From positions 1-12,422 of the forward strand of contig CAJXPP010000045.1 of the NCBI GenBank assembly GCA_913058195.1: a DNA stretch of 12,422 nt, given 5' to 3'. Shown in pieces: positions 6,796 to 12,422 of the stretch. The notes beneath the pieces were generated by a model. It made no database searches. It worked only from the letters and a program-made list of their open reading frames with translations, and had not been told where the DNA came from. Every line of letters starts with the position of its first letter. Position 1 is the first letter of the stretch. The DNA is from an uncultured Gammaproteobacteria bacterium (lineage in GTDB: Bacteria > Pseudomonadota > Gammaproteobacteria > Nitrosococcales > Methylophagaceae). Made by a program: the position numbers and the translations under genes.

Positions 6796-7020
6796 TCAGA
6801 CAGGACAAACAATGAGTAATTAATAGTAGGTATCAGGCCAGCTTTGCCAGGGGGTGAAGCGCCGATATTGAATAAATGCCACTAAATAAATGGATGGCAA
6901 TGACCTTTCCAAATAATGATAAAAAATTAAGGTCAAAATGTAGGTTAAAGCAATACGCAAATGTAAGACGTGTTGCCATTATTAATTGCAGTACGAAACG
7001 AGAGACTGTTGTCCTGCTGG
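6796..7020 (+). ncRNA. Structured 5' leader of rne mRNA (candidate autoregulatory element)
   Basis: A long-range helix pairs 6796-6808 with 7009-7020: CAGGACAA with TTGTCCTG, then CAG with CTG across one bulged A, plus a closing U-G pair. It encloses about 200 nt. Inside, ATGGCAA (6894-6900) pairs with TTGCCAT (6973-6979), and TGACCTT (6901-6907) pairs with AAGGTCA (6929-6935), directly abutting it for stacking. In enterobacteria the rne leader senses RNase E activity and feeds back on rne expression. I infer the same role here from position and structure, not from recognised primary sequence. Confidence 0.5.
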
Positions 7021-7046
7021 CACCTTAAATTTTAGGTGATTCAGAA

Positions 7047-7065
7047 CCTTGCTACAAGAGCAAGG
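7047..7065 (+). promoter_or_regulatory. Perfect 7-bp hairpin in the rne leader
   Basis: CCTTGCT, loop ACAAG, then AGCAAGG, 35 nt before the rne start codon. No U-tract follows, so it is not a terminator. A weaker CACCT/AGGTG stem (7021-7025 with 7034-7038) lies just upstream. Confidence 0.6.
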
Positions 7066-7078
7066 ATAGCTAAGTGCG

Positions 7079-7096
7079 AGCCTCTGTAAAGAGGTT
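7079..7096 (+). promoter_or_regulatory. rne Shine-Dalgarno inside a GNRA-capped hairpin
   Basis: AGAGG (7090-7094) lies 6 nt before the rne ATG and is the ribosome-binding site. It pairs with CCTCT (7081-7085) around a GTAA loop, a GNRA tetraloop, and two further pairs (G-U and A-U) extend the stem to 7 bp. The helix would mask the ribosome site, so it may set or regulate RNase E translation. Confidence 0.65.
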
Positions 7097-7100
7097 ATAA

Positions 7101-9716
7101 ATGAAAAGAATTTTAATTAACGCAACCAATGAAGAAGAGTTGCGTGTAGCGATGGTTGATGGCCAGCGTTTGTTTGATTTGGATATTGCAATTCCATCTA
7201 GAGAACAGAAAAAAGGTAATATCTACAAAGGTAAAATCACACGAGTTGAACCAAGTTTAGAAGCGGTATTTGTTGAATACGGCTCGGAAAGACAAGGTTT
7301 CTTGCCTTTAAAAGAAATCTCAAAAGAGTATTTCAAGAATTCAGCTAAAAAAGACGGTGAATCGTCTGGTCGTATCAATGTTCAGGATGTGCTTTCTGTT
7401 GGTCAAGAACTTGTTATTCAGGTTGAAAAAGAAGAGCGTGGCAACAAAGGCGCAGCGCTAACAACCTTTATTAGTCTCGCTGGCCGCTACCTTGTATTAA
7501 TGCCAAACAGTCCACGTGCTGGTGGGATCTCTCGACGTATTGAAGGCGAGGAACGTGCTGAGTTACAAGAAGCATTACGATCACTAGAAGTGCCTGAAGG
7601 CATGGGAATGATTGTTCGTACTGCCGGTGTCGGTAAGCAAGCAGAAGAATTGCAGTGGGATTTAGAATACTTAGTGCAATTATGGACTGCGATTGATAGC
7701 GCAAATAAAGACCGTAAAGCGCCATTTTTGGTTTATCAAGAAAGCAATATCATTATTCGTGCCTTACGTGATTATTTACGTAAAGATATTGGTGAGATCT
7801 TGGTTGATTCACCTGAAGTTTATCAAACAGGTTACGACTTCATGCGCATGGTTATGCCTCATGAGTTAAGTAAATTTAAGCTATATCAAGATAAAGTACC
7901 GCTATTTACACGCTACCAAGTCGAAAGCCAGATTGAAACTGCATTCCGCCATGAAGTACGTCTACCTTCAGGTGGTGCCTTGGTTATTGATCCTACGGAA
8001 GCGCTTATTTCTATTGATGTAAACTCAGCCCGAGCTAATAAAGGCGGAGATATTGAAGAAACTGCATTTAATACAAATTTAGAAGCAGCGGAAGAAATTG
8101 CACGTCAATTACGTATTCGAGACCTTGGTGGTTTAGTTGTCATCGACTTTATTGATATGGGACCTACTAAGCATCAGCGTGAAGTTGAAAATCGCTTACG
8201 TGATCATTTGAAAGCAGATCGTGCTCGTGTACAAGTAGGTCGTATTTCACGCTTTGGTTTGCTTGAAATGTCACGACAGCGTATTCGACCATCATTAGGT
8301 GATGCACATGAAGAAGTGTGTCCTCGCTGTGGTGGTTTAGGCCATGTTCGTGGTGTTCAATCACTTGGTTTAGCAGTATTACGCTTGGTTGAAGATGAAG
8401 CAACCAAAGATCGCATTTCACAACTTGTAGTTCAACTGCCAATTTCAGTTGCCACATTTATGTTGAATGAGAAGCGAGTTCAATTAGAAGCGATCGAACG
8501 TCGTCAGGATGTTAAATTACTGCTAATCCCTAACCCTCACCTTGATACACCTCATTTTGATATTGAGCGTATTAAAGATGGTAGTGAAGTAAGTGAGGTA
8601 AGTCATCACTTGATGGTAGCTCCTGAGCCTGAAGTTCCAGAAGCAATGCGTGATAAGCCAGTTGTTGAGCAAGCGGCTGTAACGGGCGTATCTCCTGCTG
8701 CACCAGCACCAGTAACAGAAAAATTAGTAGAAAAAATAGAAAAAGTAGAGGTCAAAAAGCCAAATCTATTAAAACGTTTACTGAATGTGTTGACTGGAAA
8801 ATCAGCAGATGAAGTTGAAGAAAAGGTTGAGTTAGAAGAAAAGCCAGAACAAAAACAACAGCAAGAAGAGCAAACACGACGTCCGCGAAATAATCGTAAC
8901 AGCCGTCGTACACCACGCCGACGTCCAGATCAAAGTAAAACAGCAGAAAAGAGTGCTGAGAAAAAGACTGAAGAATCAGGTTCAGACAATAAAGCACCAA
9001 GAGAAGAAGATAATAGTGAGAGTGGTCAAAACTCGACTGCAAAACGTTCGCGTAGAGGGGGACGACGTCGTCGCCCACGTAATGATAGCGATGCAGTCGT
9101 TATAGCGGATGATGCAGGTAATAAAATACCGCCAGAGAAAAAAGAAGTAGATGGGAATGCGATACCTAAAGCTGTTGAGCCAGAAGTGGATGGGAATTTT
9201 GTACCAAGTCCAGCTATATCTGAAGTTGATGGTAATAAACCGCCAGTTGAGAAAGCTGCAACTAACAAGCCTCGTAGAGCTAGAGCGCCTTCAAATTCGA
9301 ATAATCGCAGACGTGGACCTGCACCTGCTAGAGATAAGCAAGAAAAAGCGGAATCAAATTCCTCTCCAGTTGAAGGGAATGATAAAAAACCTGAATCGAC
9401 AGATAATGGGGAACAGAAAGCACCTAGAAGACGTGCTCCTGCACCTGTAAAAGAGAAGCAAGAAAAAGTGGAAGCTAATTCCTCTCCAGTTGTAGCGGGT
9501 GACAAAAAAACTGCATCGACAGATAATGGGGAACAGAAAGCACCTAGAAGACGTACTCCTGTACTTGTGAAAGAGAAGCAAGAAAAAGTGGAAGAAAATT
9601 CCTCTCCAGCTGAAGGGGGTGACAAAAAACCTGCATCGGCAGATAATGGAGAAAAGAAAGCACCCAGAAGGCGTGCTCCTAGGAAGGTGAAACCAGTAGA
9701 AGATGTCAGCGAATAA
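7101..9716 (+). CDS. rne: Ribonuclease E
   Basis: Essential endoribonuclease and degradosome scaffold of 871 residues. The N-terminal catalytic half (to about 510) is canonical: S1 domain around 38-120, catalytic aspartates D306 (SIDVNSARA) and D349 (VVIDFIDM), and the zinc-link C407-P-R-C410 that joins subunits. These are offset by 3 from E. coli D303, D346, C404 and C407. The C-terminal half is disordered. NLLKRLLNVLTG (555-566) is a probable amphipathic membrane-anchoring helix. Arginine-rich RNA-binding patches follow (TRRPRNNRNSRRTPRRR, then KRSRRGGRRRRPR). Next come three 13-residue EVDGN repeats and three 40-residue repeats ending in APRRR. The start is fixed by MKRILINAT and AGAGG 6 nt upstream. 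The length and S1-first architecture exclude RNase G. Its stop overlaps the next ORF by 14 nt. Confidence 0.98.
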   Translation: MKRILINATNEEELRVAMVDGQRLFDLDIAIPSREQKKGNIYKGKITRVEPSLEAVFVEYGSERQGFLPLKEISKEYFKNSAKKDGESSGRINVQDVLSVGQELVIQVEKEERGNKGAALTTFISLAGRYLVLMPNSPRAGGISRRIEGEERAELQEALRSLEVPEGMGMIVRTAGVGKQAEELQWDLEYLVQLWTAIDSANKDRKAPFLVYQESNIIIRALRDYLRKDIGEILVDSPEVYQTGYDFMRMVMPHELSKFKLYQDKVPLFTRYQVESQIETAFRHEVRLPSGGALVIDPTEALISIDVNSARANKGGDIEETAFNTNLEAAEEIARQLRIRDLGGLVVIDFIDMGPTKHQREVENRLRDHLKADRARVQVGRISRFGLLEMSRQRIRPSLGDAHEEVCPRCGGLGHVRGVQSLGLAVLRLVEDEATKDRISQLVVQLPISVATFMLNEKRVQLEAIERRQDVKLLLIPNPHLDTPHFDIERIKDGSEVSEVSHHLMVAPEPEVPEAMRDKPVVEQAAVTGVSPAAPAPVTEKLVEKIEKVEVKKPNLLKRLLNVLTGKSADEVEEKVELEEKPEQKQQQEEQTRRPRNNRNSRRTPRRRPDQSKTAEKSAEKKTEESGSDNKAPREEDNSESGQNSTAKRSRRGGRRRRPRNDSDAVVIADDAGNKIPPEKKEVDGNAIPKAVEPEVDGNFVPSPAISEVDGNKPPVEKAATNKPRRARAPSNSNNRRRGPAPARDKQEKAESNSSPVEGNDKKPESTDNGEQKAPRRRAPAPVKEKQEKVEANSSPVVAGDKKTASTDNGEQKAPRRRTPVLVKEKQEKVEENSSPAEGGDKKPASADNGEKKAPRRRAPRKVKPVEDVSE
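9144..9260 (+). repeat. Three 39-bp tandem repeats in rne (13-residue EVDGN units)
   Basis: Units begin at 9144, 9183 and 9222, each encoding EVDGN plus eight variable residues rich in Pro, Ala and Glu (residues 682, 695 and 708 onward). A more divergent DDAGN precedes them. The nucleotide copies have drifted more than the 120-bp repeats, so this expansion looks older. Confidence 0.8.
9311..9690 (+). repeat. 120-bp tandem repeats at the 3' end of rne
   Basis: The period is exactly 120 bp. Full or nearly full units start at 9361, 9481 and 9601, preceded by a partial unit at 9311-9360. Landmarks recur in register: CCTCTCCAG at 9361, 9481 and 9601; GATAATGG at 9412, 9532 and 9652; CACC(T/C)AGAAG at 9421, 9541 and 9661. 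Each unit encodes 40 residues with a KQEK acidic/basic helix, NSSP, a GDKK segment and APRRR. High nucleotide identity points to recent duplication, always in frame. Confidence 0.93.
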
Positions 9717-9993
9717 AGTATTTGAATGTGAACACTTGTTGGCCTTACTAGGCCAACAAGTTGTTTATCAAACTCATCAATGTGAAATTATTGAGTTACT
9801 TGATGGCTGTAATTTAGTACTGCAAGTGTTGGAACAGGATAGAAATATTCAAGCAACGCAATATGGGGAGGGACATAGAAATGTCCCTGTTACCTATATA
9901 TTGCCTGTTTTTGATGGAGAAGGTGAGCTACACAGTGAGGTACTTGCTGCCGGTATCGATCAGCTGCTAGAGAAGCACAGTGCTGCTAAGTAA
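9703..9993 (+). CDS. Hypothetical 96-residue protein overlapping rne
   Basis: I do not recognise the family. The only ATG overlaps the end of rne by 14 nt in another frame, so translation would be coupled to RNase E. The sequence alternates short hydrophobic stretches (LLALLGQQVVY, CEIIELLDG, LVLQVLEQ, VTYILPVF) with charged turns and closes with a probable helix (LAAGIDQLLEKH). That pattern suggests a small beta-barrel-like fold plus a helix, which is inference only. There is no signal peptide, transmembrane segment or catalytic motif, and its cysteines (C9, C27, C36) form no metal motif. Composition resembles a real protein rather than a frame shadow. Co-expression with rne would fit an RNA-related role, but nothing in the sequence proves it. 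Confidence 0.7.
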   Translation: MSANKVFECEHLLALLGQQVVYQTHQCEIIELLDGCNLVLQVLEQDRNIQATQYGEGHRNVPVTYILPVFDGEGELHSEVLAAGIDQLLEKHSAAK

Positions 9994-10012
9994 GTTTTAA
10001 GCTAATACTATT

Positions 10013-10771
10013 TTAACTATTGCCTAATATTTGTCTTACTGCAATAAGATCTTCTTGTGTATCAACGCCATGACCTACTGAAATCTGAGCTGCGCTTAGG
10101 TGAATTTTCTTTCCATGATAAATAGCTCGCAGTTGTTCGAGAGATTCTTCTTGCTCTAAAATGCATGGGCTTAATTCAGTATAGTGTTTAAGAAAGTTCG
10201 CTCTATAGCCATATAAGCCAATATGGCGATAATGGGGTAATTCTGATGGCAGGGTAGACTGTTGATCGAAATGATCTCTCATCCATGGAATTGGCGCACG
10301 ACTAAAGTAAAGTGCATAGCCTCGGGCATCCATTACTACTTTAACCACATTAGGGTCAAACACTTGTTTTTCTTGAGTTATTTGACTGTAAAGTGTCGCC
10401 ATATCAGCATCAGCATAACTTTGTAAATCTTCTGCTACTTGATTGATTAGACTGGCTGGTAGGCAAGGTTCATCGCCCTGTACATTAACAATAATGTCAT
10501 CATCGTTAAATTGCCTTAGTGATGCGACTTCTGCTAAGCGATCTGTACCTGATGGGTGATCTGATCGAGTGAGGCAGACATCTGCACCAAACGCTAGTGC
10601 GACGGCTTGAATTTTTTCACTGTCAGTCGCAATTATAATATCAGTTGCAAGGCTTTCTTGTGCTCGCTCATAAACATGCTGGATCATTGGTTTACCCGCT
10701 ATATCTAATAGAGGTTTACCAGGTAAGCGTGTTGATGCATAACGAGCAGGAATAACAATTTTAAACGTCAT
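10013..10771 (-). CDS. kdsB: 3-deoxy-manno-octulosonate cytidylyltransferase (CMP-KDO synthetase)
   Basis: Activates KDO with CTP to give CMP-KDO for the LPS inner core; cytoplasmic, 252 residues. The nucleotide-binding N-terminus is IPARYASTRLPGKPL (7-21). ATDSEKI (48-54) and GTDRLAEV (75-82) follow. The NVQGDEP motif (96-102) places metal-binding D100, and the second metal-binding Asp is in HGVDTQEDL near the C-terminus. FSRAPIPWMRD matches the family's substrate loop. It starts 5 nt after the zinc-ribbon gene stop codon. Its stop faces the end of the 96-residue ORF across only 19 nt. Confidence 0.97.
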   Translation of the reverse strand: MTFKIVIPARYASTRLPGKPLLDIAGKPMIQHVYERAQESLATDIIIATDSEKIQAVALAFGADVCLTRSDHPSGTDRLAEVASLRQFNDDDIIVNVQGDEPCLPASLINQVAEDLQSYADADMATLYSQITQEKQVFDPNVVKVVMDARGYALYFSRAPIPWMRDHFDQQSTLPSELPHYRHIGLYGYRANFLKHYTELSPCILEQEESLEQLRAIYHGKKIHLSAAQISVGHGVDTQEDLIAVRQILGNS

Positions 10772-10776
10772 TGCAG

Positions 10777-10950
10777 TTACTCATCATCCGTTAATTGTCT
10801 AGCTTCATCAGTTAGCATAACGGGAATATCATCATGAATAGGGTAGGCGAGTCGGCAAGCTGGGCAGATTAACTCTTGCTCTGCTTTATTGTAAGTTAGA
10901 GTGCTTTTGCAGCTAGGGCACGCTAGAATTTCAAGTAAGGTTTTATCCAT
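10777..10950 (-). CDS. ycaR: Trm112/YcaR-family zinc-ribbon protein
   Basis: Small protein of 57 residues, MDKTLLEILACPSCKS... to ...LTDDE, encoded between lpxK and kdsB. It carries two C-x2-C pairs, C11/C14 and C29/C32, forming a complete zinc ribbon, followed by the family segment LAYPIHDDIPVML (34-46). In E. coli YcaR the second pair is missing as I recall it, so this copy keeps the ancestral metal site. The family includes the Trm112 methyltransferase activator; the bacterial role is not settled. Its ATG overlaps the lpxK stop by 8 nt, and kdsB begins 5 nt after its stop. Confidence 0.93.
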   Translation of the reverse strand: MDKTLLEILACPSCKSTLTYNKAEQELICPACRLAYPIHDDIPVMLTDEARQLTDDE

Positions 10951-11929
10951 GGGATGATAGTCCTGCTAAAGTGTCTAATAAATATTGGTTTAGTTTACCG
11001 CTTATTGTGGCTTCTATGGGGATATACCACATATTTTTATTGGCAAAATGTTGGCATTTCACGGCATCTTTTTCCGTCATTAATATTGGTTTTTGATCGC
11101 CAAAGTCAATATCGGTTAATTCAAACGGGTGATGATCTGCAAAGGGGTGAGGCGTAAGCTTTAATCCCTTAGCAGTGAGTTGATCAAAAAAACGTGTAGG
11201 GTTTCCTATCCCTGCTATTGCATGCACTTCTGTCGACTTGAAATTCTCTATAGGCCTTGTGATAGTTGAATCTACAAGGTTCACTGCCATAGATTGGATG
11301 AGTTGCATATTATGCGCTACGTCACTATCACTGCCATTATGTATTAAGACGCTGACATTTTTTAGTCGAGATAGTGGTTCCCTCAATGGCCCTGCGGGTA
11401 GACAATACTGATTTCCAAATTTTCGCTTACCATCAATAACAACGATTTCGATATCTCGCTCTAAGGCATAGTGCTGTAAACCATCATCACTAATAATGAC
11501 ATCACAGTCATAACTGTCTAATAGCTTTTGTCCAGCAGCAACACGGTTGGCACCGACAACCATTGGACATGACGTTTGACGAAAAATAATAATGGGTTCA
11601 TCGCCAACATCACTGGCAAGACTATCCTTAGTGACTACCTTTGCCTGCTGCGGTAATTTCCCACCATAGCCGCGACTAATAATACCGGGATGATAACCTG
11701 CTTGCTGCAATTGCTTGGCAAGCCAAATGACTACCGGTGTTTTACCCGTGCCACCAACGCTGATATTACCAACAATGATAACGGGCACAGTTAACGATGT
11801 AGACTTCAATACTCCGTGTCGATACATATATCGTCGTAATGCAATAATAATGCGGTAAAGACCCGATAGAGGAGCTAATAACCAACGAATGGGGCTAGGC
11901 TGATACCAGGAGTTAACAAGCCAGTTCAT
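10943..11929 (-). CDS. lpxK: Tetraacyldisaccharide 4'-kinase
   Basis: Phosphorylates the 4' position of the lipid A disaccharide on the cytoplasmic face of the inner membrane. It has 328 residues, normal length. A hydrophobic, basic N-terminal helix (about 14-38) serves as membrane anchor. The P-loop is G54-N-I-S-V-G-G60-T-G-K63-T-P. ISRGYGG, VGANRVAA, the SDDGLQHYALERD motif and LPAGPLREP follow, all typical of LpxK. MTEKDAVKC near the C-terminus completes the set. It starts 3 nt after the msbA stop and overlaps the zinc-ribbon gene by 8 nt. Confidence 0.97.
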   Translation of the reverse strand: MNWLVNSWYQPSPIRWLLAPLSGLYRIIIALRRYMYRHGVLKSTSLTVPVIIVGNISVGGTGKTPVVIWLAKQLQQAGYHPGIISRGYGGKLPQQAKVVTKDSLASDVGDEPIIIFRQTSCPMVVGANRVAAGQKLLDSYDCDVIISDDGLQHYALERDIEIVVIDGKRKFGNQYCLPAGPLREPLSRLKNVSVLIHNGSDSDVAHNMQLIQSMAVNLVDSTITRPIENFKSTEVHAIAGIGNPTRFFDQLTAKGLKLTPHPFADHHPFELTDIDFGDQKPILMTEKDAVKCQHFANKNMWYIPIEATISGKLNQYLLDTLAGLSSHG

Positions 11930-11932
11930 TAG

Positions 11933-12381
11933 TTAATTTACTTCAACTTTTTTTTCTTGGAATTGTAAACGGTGTAACTGAGCATAATGCTGGCCCTTTT
12001 TGAGCAGTTCACTGTGAGTACCTGTTTCCATAATATGACCATTGTGCATAACGATAATCAGATCAGCTTTTTCAATAGTTGATAATCGATGAGCAATAAC
12101 TAAGGTAGTACGGTTTGATATCAGCGTTTCTAATGCCGATTGAATATGACGTTCTGCTTCTGAATCTAATGAAGCAGTCGCTTCGTCTAAAATCAGTATA
12201 GGTGAATCACGCAGTAATGCTCGGGCAATTGCCAAACGTTGCCTCTGCCCACCTGATAATAAAACACCATTCTGACCAACCTGAGTGAATAAACCATCAG
12301 GTAAACGCTCAATAAACTCCCATGCATGAGCAGCTTTGGCTGCAGCAATGATTTGTTCGTTACTGATATGCTGTTTCTGAC
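11933..12381 (-). CDS. msbA: Lipid A ABC exporter MsbA, C-terminal fragment (cut by window end)
   Basis: Flips core-lipid A across the inner membrane. Only the last 148 codons of the ATP-binding domain are present; the reading frame continues to the adapter with no start, so the gene is cut, not broken. Visible motifs in order are ENGVLLSGGQRQR-like signature (here QNGVLLSGGQRQR), Walker B ILILDEATASLD, and switch His in AHRLSTIEKAD. The tail HYAQLHRLQF matches the MsbA C-terminus rather than other ABC exporters. The Walker A and all six membrane helices lie outside the window. Coupling to lpxK by a 3-nt gap supports the assignment. Confidence 0.95.
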
Positions 12382-12422
12382 CTGTCTCTTATACACATCT
12401 CCGAGCCCACGAGACTAGGCAT
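12382..12422. other. Nextera transposase adapter with i7 index (artefact)
   Basis: Positions 12382-12400 are the Tn5 mosaic end and 12401-12415 the read-2 arm. The last seven bases, TAGGCAT, are an i7 index. It is the inverse of the left-end adapter. Genomic sequence ends at 12381. Confidence 0.98.

Larger units (their letters stand above)
6518..7100. other. 583-nt divergent intergenic region (rluC promoter side and rne leader)
   Basis: No credible protein gene was found. The left third holds promoter-like sequences for both directions, including an AGTATACT palindrome at 6600-6607 that reads TATACT on both strands. The right two thirds look like a structured mRNA leader for rne. The hexamer GTAGGT occurs four times (6634, 6721, 6826, 6940) on the plus strand. 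A 50-codon frame at 6876-7028 lacks a ribosome site and is not called. Confidence 0.7.

Noticed and set aside
6850..6900. Cobalamin-riboswitch-like pieces (GGGTGAAGCGCC and GCCACT)
   Set aside because: The rest of the conserved core is absent and the downstream gene is rne, not a B12-related gene.
6876..7028. 50-codon plus-strand frame in the rne leader, a possible upstream peptide
   Set aside because: It has no Shine-Dalgarno, an odd composition, and overlaps the segments that form the leader helices.
7047..7065. 7-bp hairpin as an attenuating terminator before rne
   Set aside because: No run of T follows the stem on the plus strand.
9026..9625. 199-codon open frame antisense to the rne tail
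   Set aside because: It is a low-complexity Ser/Phe/Gly-rich shadow of the repeat region, with internal 40-residue periodicity copied from the 120-bp repeats and no ribosome site.
12193..12396. 67-codon minus frame at the right end
   Set aside because: It starts within the adapter and is out of frame with the clear MsbA ATP-binding domain.
1..12422. Perfect 39-bp terminal inverted repeats as ends of a transposon
   Set aside because: They are synthetic Nextera adapter and index sequence, not genomic; there is no transposase gene inside.

Overview
The window looks like a chromosomal segment of a Gram-negative gammaproteobacterium. It carries lipid A/LPS core genes (msbA, lpxK, kdsB), an RNase E with a long disordered arginine-rich tail, an rluC-HAD-sppA cluster, and an MshE/PilB-type pilus ATPase with cyclic-di-GMP-binding repeats. 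Base composition is visibly below 50% GC. The gene set would fit a Thiotrichales or Methylophaga/Cycloclasticus-like lineage, but I cannot assign a genus from the sequence alone. Both ends (1-39 and 12382-12422) are Illumina Nextera adapter with index bases, so the biological sequence is 40-12381 and both outermost genes are cut by the insert boundaries.

Layout. Positions 40-6517 are all on the minus strand. Read in the direction of transcription they are rluC (23S rRNA pseudouridine synthase), a HAD phosphatase, sppA (membrane signal-peptide peptidase), an unrecognised 50-residue ORF, an HDOD protein and adk (adenylate kinase, zinc-type LID). These are nearly contiguous and end at a clear hairpin/U-tract terminator. 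Immediately after it come a ketohexokinase-like PfkB kinase, a Rieske [2Fe-2S] protein and the N-terminal half of mshE. Positions 6518-7100 form a divergent intergenic region whose right part is the probable RNase E mRNA leader. It has a long-range helix, several local hairpins and a Shine-Dalgarno sequence buried in a GNRA-capped hairpin. Positions 7101-9993 (plus strand) hold rne, with two nested tandem-repeat zones in its tail, and an overlapping 96-residue ORF of unknown function. Positions 10013-12381 (minus strand) are a tightly packed envelope operon: msbA, lpxK, a Trm112/YcaR zinc-ribbon protein and kdsB.

How the parts fit together. The right-hand operon supplies CMP-KDO (KdsB), the lipid A 4'-kinase (LpxK) and the lipid A flippase (MsbA). 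The central block concerns RNA: RluC modifies 23S rRNA, and RNase E degrades and processes RNA, probably with feedback through its own leader. The left block mixes housekeeping (adk, sppA), signalling (HDOD, MshE) and a small kinase/Rieske pair whose physiological role is open.

I found no CRISPR array, tRNA, rRNA, insertion sequence or prophage. The features most worth following up are the structured rne leader, the recent 120-bp tandem expansion in RNase E, the animal-type ketohexokinase paired with a Rieske protein, and the two small unrecognised ORFs.
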